Shown in pieces: positions 21,641-33,529 of a DNA stretch of 64,000 nucleotides; position 1 is the first letter of the stretch, and every line of letters begins with the position of its first letter. A program made the translations under genes and the position numbers. The DNA is from Nemophila menziesii (taxonomy: Eukaryota > Streptophyta > Magnoliopsida > Boraginales > Hydrophyllaceae), in the NCBI GenBank assembly GCA_029959085.1, contig JARWIR010000010.1, positions 36,944,731 through 37,008,730 on the forward strand, read 5' to 3'. Below the pieces are notes generated by a model. That model was not told the DNA's origin, did no database searches, and saw only the letters and a program-made list of their open reading frames with translations.

Positions 21641-23900
21641 ATGTAGGGTTGACCTGTGCAAGCAGGAGGAAGAAAGAAAAATGATCCAATCTGGTCAAGT
21701 ACAGGAGCATCACATGTAGACATCACATGAACATTGAAAGAATAACATCTTCTGTATTCGTCGGCATGAAAGAAAATCTCAACATATTGATAACGAACAA
21801 AAGGATGCTGCGTAGTTGACAAAACATTAATCGCATGAGCACATGGGAATCGCTTAGTTTTCCAGTGACCGCAGGAACATGTACCGAGTGTGATATCAAC
21901 TATCATGGGAGGGTCCAACCAACTTGATACACATTATATGTAGACCGATGACAAGTCCGAGAACGCCCTAAATTAAAGTTTTTGTTGAAATTAAAACCTT
22001 CTTTGGGCAAAGAGTTTTTGTCCATTTTTTAAATTTGGCTAAATGCTTAGAAATTAGGTCCATCAACTTTACACAGATAAGATTCAAAAGTTCCAATATA
22101 GGTCGATCGCAATAATTCTTAACCATAGAATTAAACGACTCCGCAGCATTGGAGGTAATTTCACCACAACGTTTACCTTTAAAACAAGCGTTGGAATAAT
22201 TATATCGGGGAAGGTTATCCATGAAAGTTATACCGTGTTGGTCAGAATCTTTTAGAAAAGATTCGAGACGTTTCTCGCAAATCATCTCCCTGTTCGGACC
22301 ATCCCCCCATCTGGTTAAATCAACCCCTCAAATTTTTACCAACATGATACATGCAAAATGAATGATGGTCATAAGGAAATATAGTGTGGAGTGAGTTTAG
22401 TATGCCCGGGTGACGATCTGATATAAACGTCAAATTCCGTTCACATATAAACGGTCTTAAGAACTTAAGAAAAGCGATCCAATTATATGTGTTCTCTGAA
22501 CGAACAATACCAAACGTGATAGGGTAAATACCTGAAGACACATGGAAGAAAGAAATAAGAACAACAAACATTAGGTAAGTACATATAAATTAAAAGATGA
22601 AGGTCAGTAAAAAAACTCAAATTTGTTGTGTCAAAAGGAAACGGGCAGTAAACAAAACTCAAATTTTTGTGTTACTATAACGCACAAAATCACAATTGTG
22701 AGTTGCAGCAACACATACACGACATACAACAACAAGCCGTTACAAGTATAAATGAACTATAACAAATAAGAACCATATTGTTATTGTCGTCCTTCACGGT
22801 CACTGAAAAGAGTTGACCCTTGTATTTGTTAATAAGGAAGGTAGCATCCAAGAATATCATCTGGCGACAACTTTTAAAACCTTCCAAACAAGCACCGAAA
22901 GCTATAAAGAAATGTTCAAACTGGTAGGTGATTACGTTACAGTGGAAGGAGTACCCTGTGGAGAGATCGACAACCTTAACTTTAAATAGGTACGAGCGTA
23001 GCCGGTTATAGGATAGGATAGGTCCTGGTCTCCATAAATTGCGTCGATGGCTTTATTTAATCCATGTCAGGCAATTTTGTAATTAACATCGTATTTGTAA
23101 CCTTTCTGGAGCTTGATAGTGACGTCATTTCCTGTCATGCTAGGATGGGGCCTCATGTCTTCCATGATAAGATGGGAAATCAACTTAGCTGACATGTACA
23201 TACACGTGGATAATTTCATTAACGACCCACATGTATGTTCCGAGACAAATTTCTAATATAAAAGTATTTAGTTGACTTTTGGACATTTGTGTATACTCTC
23301 CATAAACACCTGGAAGTTTTAGAATGGACACAATACGTGGCTACTCGTTCATCACAATTACATTTGAGGGTAAACTTGAAACCGAGCCCACAAGCGTACT
23401 TTTAGAGTGTGTTGCGAAAATCTTTGGATCCACCGTAAAACACTGACTAATGGTGTGCAACGCAGTGTCCCATCCCTTGCGTTAATAGAGACTGCATTAG
23501 CTATTGATCTTGGGTATTCTTTTGGATTTAAAATTGCAAAACTGGTCGAAGAAGATAAACTAGAGGAAGGTTGAGGGCAGGCAGAATCGACAAGAGCAAC
23601 GGACGTTGAAGAAATAGGACGATCATACCTACAGTACGTAACAGAATTTTCAAAAATCGGGACTGGGGCAATGGTCAACATAGTGAGCATGTTGCAAAAA
23701 GTATCACCATCGTCCAACAACAAGCGGTCAGACTCTCCGATTGATTAATAAAGAGAGATAAGACGAAATCGAGACACGACCACTTTGAGGAAACAAAGCT
23801 AACCACAAAACCTAGACAAGTGAAGAGTTTAAAACGTTGGACAACCTGAATCTGCCCAAACTTGAAGATAACCGTGAAAGCGGAACATCTACAACACATG
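21640..23900 (-). pseudogene. MuDR/MULE transposase, multiply broken
   Basis: Read on the minus strand from right to left. Near 23200-23000 is a region like the MuDR DNA-binding domain (HLIMEDMRPHPSMTGNDV in pieces). At 22887-22750: EGFKSCRQMIFLDATFLINK, with the first DDE aspartate in FLDATF. At 22571-22320: ITFGIVRSENTYNWIAFLK and FISDRHPGI, with the second Asp, ending HSFCMYHVGKNLRG. At 22285-21968: NAAESFNSMVKNY. At 21918-21640: a SWIM zinc finger CSCGHWKTKRFPCAHAINV. Several stops and frame changes separate the blocks, so no functional protein is expected. Family assignment rests on block order and motifs. Confidence 0.88.
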
Positions 23901-23943
23901 TAAATTGTGAGAGAAAAATAGAAAATTAGGAAAAAGTAATGCA

Positions 23944-24805
23944 GTTATAATTTATGTGTTGCATCAAGTCACAAAACACGAGTTGTGTGTTCATGCAACA
24001 TAAAAAAAATGCAAATTGAAAAATCTTGCAAATGAAAACAATTAAAATTGCACTAAAGGTCCCTAAGATATACACAAATCAATAAATCATGAAATAATTG
24101 CAAGTTTACGGGTTTTACAGATTAATCATATATACGAGATAACTAGAACAAACTAGCAAGGGTAATGCGTGATTATTAAGCAGATAGTGATCATATAGGA
24201 GTATACTAACATAAAAAAACACAATAAACCTATTGAATCAAGGAAAATTGATTTAGTAATTCATGATTTACATGAGTATGAAAATCAAAATCATAATACA
24301 GTTAAAATTTACGCGTTGCAACAAGACACAAATCACTAATTTTGTGTTCATGCAACACAAAAAATGCAGTTTGGAATAAAAAAATTTGCAAATATGCAAG
24401 TTATGGACAAACAACTCTACTATAATTGTATCAAAGGTCTCTATGATATAATATGAAAGAATTAAAGCATGAAGTTACCGAATAGTTGCAACTTTATTTT
24501 CTTTTTTTAAAGAAAAACAAACATATATCTGTAAAAATCTAAATGATCAAAACAAATATAATTGCACTAAAGGTCTGAAAGATATACACAAATCAATAAA
24601 TCATGAAATAATTGCAAGTTTTCAGGTTTTACAGAATATTCACATTTAGAGTTAACTAGAACAAAACAACAAGGCTAATGTACGATTATTAAGTAGATAG
24701 TGATCATATAGAAGTATAATAACATAAAAAAAACATAATAAACCTATTGAATCAAAGCAATTTCATTCGATAATTCATGAATTACATGAGCATGAAAAAT
24801 CAAAA
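23944..24805. repeat. Duplicated block upstream of the MULE transposase
   Basis: A unit starting gttataatttatgtgttgca (23944) is repeated from about 24300 (gttaaaatttacgcgttgca), and the following part (24035-24300) recurs at 24555-24805 after an extra 140 bp in the second copy. Both copies contain attgcactaaaggtc, the phrase that builds the minisatellite elsewhere in this window. Confidence 0.75.
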
Positions 24806-25771
24806 ACGAAAAATCAGAAATATGCAGGAATATAATGGAAGATCACAATAAAATCAGTAAGCAAATTAGGAGAATGATTATTTTTAATAAAAAAAAAACA
24901 CAAGCAAATTTTTTTTTTTTAAAAAAAAGAGAAAATTTGAATAAAGAACACAAGAAAGAAGATGTACATGGATATATCAATTCAACGCGAATTAAGAAAG
25001 AATCTGGTGTTATTGATGATTGTAACACATGAGAAAACAAAATTGAACAACAAATTAATAACAAAAATTCAACAATCGATCAAATTATCAAAATACAGAT
25101 AAAAAATTGATTACGTTACATGTATGAACCGTTTACGTGTAGTATAAAGTATATAGCAAATATAGATGAAGACGCAAAGCAATAGCAAATGAATTTCGAG
25201 ATTAACAGAATAAATTGAAGGAAAATGATGCGGATTTGTGAAGTGTGTGTGATTATGCGTGTATTTGGTGTGTGTAGTAGGTGTAAGTGTTAAGAGGAGA
25301 TAGTTATAATAATAACTTTAGTGTATCTAGCGTATTGGAGGAAAAAAGCAAACAAAACAAGGAAAAAAATTATAAGAAAAAATAAATAAGATTAAAAAAA
25401 CGGAGATATATATAAGGGGTAAAAATATAATCTACATGTGCCAAAAATGATTAATTGGAAATTATTTCTTTAATCAGTGAGTAAGTTGGAATTAACTTGC
25501 CCCTTCCTTTTTTGTGAATGGAATTTGAGAAATCGTAATTAACTGAGAATTATCCCTTCTTAAAAACACATTTCATAAATTAAACATAATTCCTAGTTTT
25601 TTAGGAATAGAATTTGAGAAATTGTAATTAACCGGAATTTTTTCTGACCAAGTTAAAATGGAGTATTTTTTAACTTATTTTTGGACGGCAAACCAGAGTT
25701 TTTTGGTTTTGGATTTATTTTAACAAATAATTGGCACTTAGGCACAAGGGAGAAAAGAATTGGAGGATCGG
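24806..25771. other. AT-rich MULE flank, no gene seen
   Basis: No coding sequence recognised. A direct repeat of about 50 bp with the core gaatttgagaaatcgtaatt occurs near 25518 and 25605. The outer terminus of the MULE was not resolved. Confidence 0.4.
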
Positions 25772-26269
25772 CGCTCTGGCCGAAGTCGTGTTGCCGCCTT
25801 CAGTCAAAGGCGGTGTCTAAATCACCGGCTCTCACTAACGTAAGATCAAAGACGAAAGGCGGTTTTTCGAGTGCCGCCTTCTTCGTAAAATAATATCGCG
25901 TTGAACGCGGTGTCTTGAACACCGCTTTTAGTATATTTCGTGGGTTTAATTAAAGGCGGTGTTCGAAACACCGCCTTTCGCAGCAGAAATACCCTTCTCT
26001 GCAGTTCATAAAAACCATTTGCAAGGGAAAGGAAAAAATTGCCTACTGCTCGATGTGCCGCTGCCGTGCTTCCTAGTTTATTTCTTCCAGCCAAATCAAG
26101 ATTCCAATCAAGCCCACATCATCAAGCTCCATTATTTACCCTTAAATTTCAGGTTAGGGTTTCAAATTCCAATTTTTTTTTTGTAAATTTCGAATTGTAT
26201 ATGAGTTGTAGAATTATAATTGCATGTCTGATTAGTGTTTCTTATGTTATATTGTTGTATTAAGTAGAC

Positions 26270-26598
26270 GTGTTTGATATTTTTTAGTTAATTGTGCATT
26301 TGGTCTGTTTAATTTCATATTTACACTGTTAGTTCTTTTAGGAATTAGTAATTGCATTGTTAACCCCTTTTAATTGTATTTAATAGTTATTGCAAAGTAA
26401 TTTAAGTTTTTAGTTAATTTTATAATTGGTCCTTAAAGATTTATATAATTGCACTATTAGTCCTCTTAATTATATGTAATTGCAATGAAGCCTCTTTTAA
26501 GTATATATGTAATTGTAGTTTGAGAGTAATTTATTTTTTAGTTAATTATAAATTTAGCCCTTTTAATTTTATTTAACTGCACTTATAGTCCTTTTAGT
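26270..26598. repeat. Degenerate phrase repeats in the PMD element
   Basis: Recurring units of type taattgcactattagtccttt and ttttagttaatt, period about 50-60 bp, related in style to the attgcactataggtccctat minisatellite. Confidence 0.55.
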
Positions 26599-26743
26599 TA
26601 TGGCTTCTTCGAGTAGCGATGCACAAGAGCTATTATGGAGACAGACGTGTTTTCGATATAAAAGTCTTTTGTAAAAAAATAATTTACTTATAATTATTTG
26701 TTAATACGTAATACTTTTTCCGTTTTAGGGTCGACAAGGAGGT

Positions 26744-27013
26744 ATGATTGTCAAACCCAATTCTGCTACACTGTGGCAATTAGACCCACGGGTGATCCCG
26801 TTTGTTGAACAATCTCGGTTCGGTGAAATACCCAAAATAGAAAGAATCACTTTGCATCACGCTTTACTATCTGCGATGGTCGAAAGATGGAGACAGGTGA
26901 CTCATACATTTCATATGCCCGTTGGTGAGATGATCGTCACCTTTCGTGACGTTTCGATGATTTTGGGTCTTCCGATCCGAGGTCGTGTAATTACCGATCT
27001 CGAGCCCACCTAG
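26744..27013 (+). CDS. Plant mobile domain (PMD, MAIN-like) fragment
   Basis: The open part reads LWQLDPRVIPFVEQSRFGEI, HALLSAMVERWRQVTHTFHM and PVGEMIVTFRDVSMILGLPI, the hallmark of the plant mobile domain of MAIN/MAIL-type and transposon proteins. An acceptor-like ccgttttag lies just before the in-frame GRQGG at 26729. A possible first exon starts at ATG 26600 (MASSSSDAQELLWRQT), but no donor gives a matching phase. A TAG at 27011-27013 ends the frame; similar coding potential continues (FDYDEICLHLFGEIPPQ), with another stop and an Arg-rich tract. Family proteins are much longer, so this is a truncated transposon copy. The role of the domain is not established by the sequence. Confidence 0.75.
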   Translation: MIVKPNSATLWQLDPRVIPFVEQSRFGEIPKIERITLHHALLSAMVERWRQVTHTFHMPVGEMIVTFRDVSMILGLPIRGRVITDLEPT

Positions 27014-27793
27014 TTTGACTATGACGAGATATGTCTTCATTTATTTGGAGAGATACCTCCCCAACCCTGACCCACTCGTAGACGTCAGGCTCAGGGTCAC
27101 AGGAGGAGGAGAAGGAGGAGGAGGAGGGGGGTAAAGTTGACGGAGGACGAAATATTATTAGGACTGCGTGGTTAAAGACTAGAATTATATAAAACCTAAT
27201 TTTATCTACTAATAATTATATCAAACTCCTACAAATAATTATTCCTCCAAATATATTATTATACCAATAAAACCTAATTTTTTTCAACTAATATACAATA
27301 TATAATAACAAATGAATAGAATAATTACCTTCAAGATGAAATGTTCAGGAATTTGATGGAAAAATTTGAAATTTCGGATAGGTATTTAGTTGGTGTGGGT
27401 GTAGGAGAAAAGGGGATATTGAAATTGGGTGCGGAATTTTTTTAATTTAACCTTAATTATCTGTTAACCGCCTTTAATTTTTAAGACTACAGGAATAAGG
27501 CAGCAGGTAAATAACGTCTATGCCTAATTACAGGTTTAAGACAAAGGCGGTGTTTAGGATACCACCTTTTGTTTCTAATCTAGCGTTTAACGATAGGCGG
27601 TGTTTTAAATATCGCCTTTTAACTAAAGGCGGCAACTCGATTTCGGCCAGAGTGCTGAATATATTTCGATAAACAGTAATTCTTATCTAGATATTCTTAG
27701 GCATCAAGTGGCAAATACTTATCAGAAGTCAACAGATAGTGGTTTCTTTTGACAAAACAACAACATATAGTATGGTTTCTTATCACGCCCATC

Positions 27794-27801
27794 TATATAT
27801 T
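27794..27801 (+). promoter_or_regulatory. Candidate TATA box of kiwellin copy 1
   Basis: TATATATT lies 70-77 bp upstream of the ATG at 27871, a plausible TATA position with a short leader. Confidence 0.35.
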
Positions 27802-27870
27802 ATCCTTTTCAAAGTATAGATCTCCAAAGTCCAAACAACTCTTCTACTACATTTTCAACTTTAAGCTGCC

Positions 27871-29140
27871 ATGGCAAAACATATTCTATCTATAATCTGT
27901 GTTCTAACCAATATCATTTCTCTCATTTCCTTTGCAAATTCAATATCATCCTGCACCAATAATGGTCCATGCCAAACGTTAAACGATGGTGATGGTCAGT
28001 TAATATTTTTCTTCTCTTCTTCAGTGGAGTCTGATAACCAATTAATTTGCATCAATGGAAAATGCAACAATGATCCTAACCTTGGGACACATATATGCGA
28101 AGAACCAATTCCCGAAGATGGTTTACCCTGCAATGGTACCTGTAAAACTTTAGACGATTGTGAAGGTCAATTAATCTGCATCAACGGAAAATGCGACGAT
28201 GATCCAGATATCGGGACCAATAGATGCGGAGGGGCAAGTTCGCCGCGTCCTCCTCCCGATCCTTCAGTTTGCAATGGTCCATGTAGGACTTTAGACGACT
28301 GTGATGGTCAATTAATATGCATCAACGGAAAATGCGACGATGATCCAGATATTGGGACCCATAGATGCGATGGGGTAAGCTCACCACCTCCTCCTATCGG
28401 TAGTTGCCTACAACATGGAGAAGTCAAGTGTCAAGGAAATTCTTATCCAACTTATAATTGTTCTTCTCAAGTTACATCTTCAACACTTGCGAATCTTACG
28501 CTTAAAAATTTTGAATCACGTACTAGTGGTAGTTCGAAATGTGAAGAACGATCACACAGTAACAATGAGACAATCGTTGCCTTGTCAACAGGGTGGTATG
28601 CAGGAGGAATTAGATGTGGAAAGATGATACAGATTGTTAACTTGCCAACTCAACCAAAAGTTCGAACCGTTAGAAGAAGGCGGAGAACGGGTTATATGAG
28701 ATTTATACTCCAACACGCCCCCTCACGTGCAGGCTTAGAGGAGATGTGCATGCTTAGCAGAGGAGACAGATTGATCTAAGCAATGCACGGAGACGGATAA
28801 GCCATGCACGTGGAGATATCGAGGTGGGTGGCGGTGGAGAGACTCGAACCCAGGACCTCAAGTACCTGGAGCTCTGATACCATGTTAACTTGCCAACTCA
28901 ACCAACAGTTCGAACCGTTAGAAGAAGGCGGAGAACGGGTTATATGAGATTTATACTCCAACACAGATAAATGGTAAAAATGGAAGAACTGTGAGAGCAA
29001 AGGTAGTGGATGAGTGTGACTCGATGAATACTTGTGCACCATGTAAGAATGATATAATTGATGGATCAAAAGCTGTTTGGGATGCTTTGGGTTTGAATAC
29101 AGACGTTGGTGAAGTATCTGTTACGTGGTCCATGGGTTAG
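27871..29140 (+). pseudogene. Kiwellin, split by a TRIM retrotransposon
   Basis: Secreted cysteine-rich defence protein family. Coding parts 27871-28634 and 28969-29140 (stop 29138-29140) total 936 nt, in frame, giving 311 residues with no other lesion. Residues 1-25 form a hydrophobic signal peptide. Three kissper-type cysteine modules follow at about 28-76, 87-119 and 134-166, built on CNGPCRTLDDCDGQLICING, with Pro/Ser linkers. A barwin-like core starts near 179 and includes STGWYAGGIRCGKMI. The insertion falls in codon 255, before VVDECDS and [10 protein letters not shown]. The first module has an extra FFFSSSVESD-type insert and lost one cysteine (GDG instead of DCDG). Published kiwellins usually have one such N-terminal module, so the triplication is unusual. 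An intact allele elsewhere is plausible. Confidence 0.9.
28635..28963 (-). mobile_element. Complete TRIM retrotransposon, 329 bp
   Basis: Two 81-bp LTRs (28635-28715 and 28883-28963) differ at one position and run TGTTAAC to CCAACA. The primer binding site on the minus strand, TGGTATCAGAGC (28882-28871), touches the right LTR and is the initiator-Met tRNA complement. A purine tract GAGGGGGCG on the minus strand lies just inside the left LTR. Target duplication cagat is exact (28630-28634 and 28964-28968). The LTR has a minus-strand TATAAA. There is no coding sequence; such elements are mobilised in trans. Confidence 0.97.
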
Positions 29141-30371
29141 GTAAAGTAGGTTTAATATATATGTTAGGTGAATATGAATATTTTTTTAACATAAAAAAAG
29201 AAGGTGAATATGAATTTGTTATTTGATTTATATTATTAGATTGGAGATTATATATTTGGTTTCCATTATATAAGTTTAGTATTTTAAGGCACTTGAGAGA
29301 CATAGGATTTCAACCCTTTATAGTTTTCAAAGTCATTAAAATTACAAAGACTAACACGGCTAAAGTAAAGTTCATTAGTGTCTCTAATTATAGTGTTTTT
29401 CTTTTGTTGTTAACGAGAGATTTTTGCCTTTAGTGATGACCTGTCGTTTTTAAAGGATTGTCGCTATAGTTTGGTCGTTAAAGACCAACTTTTAGCAATA
29501 ATAAACTTACCAGTAATCGTCGTTTGGCAATCACGTATCACCGACGAGATTCATTTATTAGTAATGCCTCTTTAGTGATAATTATCGAGTTGAAGGTCAA
29601 AGTCAAAGGAGAAATAGTCGAATAACAAATTATTACAAACAAACGTCAAACGTCATAACTAAACATCATCATCGGTATTCTTTCATTCCTCGCGACTTGA
29701 AGAAGGATGATTTTGGGAGAGTCGTCGTGCCTAGGATGGATCGAAAACATGGTGGCCTTCTCGTTCACCGGTCTCTTTATAACATGTAATAAATATCCCT
29801 ACTTCCTCAAGGTTATAACTCTCATGCGTGACAACTGAGTGGAGTGGTCAATGCTACGGGTATACGAGGCTTGGACACATGCAACCATGAACTCGTTAAC
29901 GTTGTCAATCATGCTCCAATATTCTTTTTCCATCTCAGATGGGAGTTTGGTAGTAGTTAGTTTACCCTTAACCTTCAATATCAGGCCAACACTAGCCATC
30001 CAACTGCTGGATCCCCTGCCCATCACCTTTTTAGCTGCATGGATCGCCGAGTCTACTGCTCCGAACGAGATAATCTAGTCGACGCACTCATGGAAGATGA
30101 TCATCTAGAGGACGCAACTTGAATGGACCGAGTGAATAGACCATCCCTTAATTATGCATGTTATAAATAAACACACATTCACTCATCCAATTTCATATTT
30201 GCTAACACAAATTCATATAGTTTAGTAGAAACTTACATCAGATTCCTGGGAGTGATTATCCCTCCACACATTAGCTTTAATATCCGACCACCCTAAGAAA
30301 AAGGAAATAATAGAAGTTGGAGGCTCCACAACTACTCCCTCTTCAACTTGAACTTGATCTGGGCCAACCTC

Positions 30372-30373
30372 TG

Positions 30374-30453
<80 letters not shown>
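30372..30453. repeat. (CT)n microsatellite
   Basis: About 80 bp of uninterrupted CT dinucleotide. Confidence 0.95.
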
Positions 30454-30457
<4 letters not shown>

Positions 30458-31627
30458 CTCTTACATTTTTTAATATTATAATATTAGCTAAAACATTAAC
30501 AAATCAACATATACCTCTACTAGTGTTTCCCATCAATGTGAGTAAGTGACTGGCTTAGGTTTCCCTGTTTTGCCCTATTCAACGTCTTAGCCGTAGCTTA
30601 ATTATGCATTGTTTGTACTATAGTCACATCTTCACATAATATGAACTCTAAATTATGAGATCAATGCTTACCTTAGCCTTTTTGGAACGCCAAAAACTGT
30701 AACATTTTTCCATACATCATCGCTTATATCGTCCAGCTTTAGGCCCTTCTTATAGATATCATTCTTGATATCGTGCTTGACGCCCTTATACCAGTTAGCC
30801 CAAGTGGGCGTCAAATTATGTTCTATCTCCTTATAATCCACCCTAGTCTGCAACCACTAAGACCAAAATAATCTTGCATCCTAATTCAAAACAATTTATT
30901 TGTCACGCGCGTATACTTTATACCCAAAACAATTAAAAATAATAAGCTAACAGTTACTTACATGTAGCCAATGACAAACCTGGTGCATTAGATGTTCCAG
31001 AACCTTGCCCCACAAATCATAATATGGAGGGTCATGCTTCCGTATCTATTGTCCAATCACCTGAAACACATACTTTTTTGTATGAGATTCCAGGTTTTGT
31101 ATAGTACACAAAACTCAGTGGGGATGACAACCCCGTTCTTTGCCTTGGCCTTCCCGACTGACTCGAGGGTGACCCTGGCTCTCTTCTTCCTAATCACTTT
31201 AACTGCAAATAAAAAAAATTAATTAAACAAATATTCTTCTATAATTAATACAATACTATATATACCTGGGGGCATGAACCTTGTAAGTGAATGTGGGGTC
31301 CACGTGGTGGATCACGACACTTCCATCACCACCATGACCCTGCACCATAACATAGATCATATGTATAACAAATCTACGAAGGAAAAAGTTATTAAGTCAA
31401 TACAAAATATAAAAGTAACAATAACATGTTCATTAACATTAATTCAAACACGAATTAACCCGATTGTTATATACAATTTAATTACAATATTGGAAAATTT
31501 AAATAGATAATCAAAATGCTGAATAACGAAAAGAATAGCAATCGTATCAACTCCTAAATAATCATTACATCCATGACACTTAATGTGAAGATCTTTCATC
31601 CAATAATTTACAAAGTCTCGAGGATGA

Positions 31628-31630
<3 letters not shown>

Positions 31631-31702
<72 letters not shown>
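31631..31702. repeat. (AT)n microsatellite
   Basis: About 70 bp of AT dinucleotide. Confidence 0.95.
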
Positions 31703-31708
<6 letters not shown>

Positions 31709-31942
31709 CTAGTAAACTACTTGATGCCTAAACTTTTGGAAATGCATGTATTGCATTTAGGGACAATATAGGGCATCATCATCATGGAGCAAGAAGTAGT
31801 GAACATCCAGTTCATAGTCGAGGCCCTATCATATGGGAAGGTACATGCTCCAAACACGTCATGCAGGTTCCTAGTCATAATTTGCGAGATGTAAAACTAA
31901 ACTCTCTACAAGTGCTCGACTATTGGCGCGAGACTCTGGTAA

Positions 31943-33443
31943 GGATGTCTCCCTATTTGTTATATAATAATCTTGGTTGGATACATCATTTTAGGTGTAT
32001 TTGATTAATTAGTTAGGGATTTTTATCCATTATTTGATAAATTCTTAACTCTTGTCTTGATTTGATGATTTATTACTTTTAGAGCATATTTGGTTTAGTT
32101 TGTGTGTTATTGTGAAGCTCCTAAGGTTTATGGCAAAAAATTAGATGTGAAATCAATTCTACGAAGATAAGGAAAGAATATATGGAAGGAATCAAAGATA
32201 AAAGGATGTAGAGATAAAATAGGAAATAAAAAGTTGTCATGTAAATCTTAAATTCTACAACTACATCCACTAAATTGAAGATAACTTCAAATCGGATGTG
32301 AATTTGGACGATCCTTTAAATAGAAAGATAGATCTTTCTGCTGTGGTAGTTTCAATATAAAGGGGCAACAATCCGCCCAATAACGAAGAATATATTATCA
32401 AAACAGTGAGCAGTGTTTATCCTCTCTGATATTTTAGGAAACAAATTTGAGTTGGACTTTGACTTAAATTACTTGCCTTCTACTAAAATATTTCAACCTA
32501 GGTCTTCTTAGCACCTATAAATACACCCTCTTATTATTATAAACATGTTCTTGCTCAGTTCTAAACCTTATATCAATCCTTAGTCATTCAAGAGAAGCAA
32601 GTTGACAATATGTTTATTTATTTTAGTTTTATTCTTTCCAGCATGAACTAAATTTCCCATAGCTTGGGTTTTGCATATGTATAATTTTTGAATTATATTT
32701 TCTTCTATCTAAGTTTGTTTGGGAAAAACCTTTTTAAATTTATTCTAGCTTCTTAACCTTTATATTTGTTTTATGTGCTTTGATTTATTGACCGTAGTTT
32801 TTGCTAGTGCATGAGTATAGACTACCCCATTAATAGTAGTTAGATGGTTACCCAGAAGGGGTGTCTAATTATTGAAACACCACATAAACGTCTAGTGTGT
32901 GGTAGTGATATGGAAGGGCTTTCATTAGGGTTTGAGATTTAACCACTAATCATTGTGTAGGGTCCCCTTACCCAAGTCCCCTGGTAATTGTTAGTTCGCC
33001 ACCTAAGTCCACCCGGAAGGGGGTTAGGAGGAATATAGAATCCTGACTACTTACTTTAAGATATTTAATCACCCTTATTAACTAGTAGAAGGAATAGAAG
33101 GATAAGTACATACTAGCAAACCTAAGATATACCTCTCATCTCATTCTTACATTTTTATTTTAGTGCATTAGTTTTAATTAATCATTATTCTCTTCAATTA
33201 TTCATCTTTACTTTTATTGTATTTTAATCATTAAACAAATTCTTACTACATTTTCTTGTAATCCATTCGTATAACACACTAAGTCCCTGAGAACGAAGCT
33301 AACTTATCATTAAAACTTGCATACGACTTGTATTACTTGCAGTGAGTAACGTGATTGGTAGGGTGATTAGATGTCGCATTTTTATATATTATTTTATCAC
33401 ACCCTTCCAGCCACCAAGTAACCCTTGTGTTTCTGCCATCTAT
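31943..33443 (+). mobile_element. Solo-type LTR of the gypsy family, TSD ggtaa
   Basis: Aligned by eye, it follows the LTRs at 54594 and 62650 from the gatgtctcc start, through gagcatatttggttta, the TATAAATA promoter at 32516-32523 and acaccacataa, to tatcacaccctt and accaag. It is more diverged and keeps the region deleted in the 54.6-kb LTR. Flanks ggtaa (31938-31942 and 33444-33448) form a 5-bp duplication, and the uninterrupted sequence ctggttaaagta survives in the inverted relative near 52145. About 28 bp beyond the expected LTR end resemble leader sequence without the primer site, so it is not a clean solo LTR. Confidence 0.75.
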
Positions 33444-33529
33444 GGTAAAGTACAACTATTAATAACTAAATTGTTAACTATACAAAGGTTGAGGAATAAG
33501 CTATAACATATACAAAAATTATAGAATAC

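Larger units (their letters stand above)
25772..27654 (+). mobile_element. DNA element with CACT-type termini, hairpins and a plant mobile domain ORF
   Basis: The 29-bp terminal inverted repeats (25772-25800 and 27626-27654) match at 26 positions; the right one begins CACTCTGGCCGAAATCGAGT read inwards. Possible 3-bp flanks are cgg and ctg. Subterminal DNA at both ends carries GGCGGTGTT hairpins; the copy at 25952-25978 is perfect, 12-bp arms around a 3-nt loop. CACT ends, short TSD and subterminal repeats suggest CACTA affinity, which is inference. It encloses one mobile-domain ORF and an intron-like stretch of phrase repeats. Confidence 0.75.
29340..31702 (-). pseudogene. CACTA-type debris, possible Transposase_24-like gene relic
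   Basis: 29400-29600 carries gtcgctaaag and tagtgat-type subterminal repeats. Further right, minus-strand fragments read VTLESVGKAKAKNGVVIPTE (near 31180) and NLTPTWANWYKGVKHDIKND (near 30800), broken by stops; their order loosely resembles plant Ptta/En-Spm proteins. The 31703-31942 segment and its left flank have an inverted relative at 52143-52500. Assignment is tentative. Confidence 0.3.

Noticed and set aside
23358..23899. Minus-strand open frames near the MULE 5' end as separate genes
   Set aside because: No motif, and they lie in the expected upstream part of the broken MULE; one frame overlaps another.
27871..28779. Reading the kiwellin as a 302-residue protein ending at 28779
   Set aside because: The last 47 codons are TRIM sequence; the true coding part resumes at 28969.
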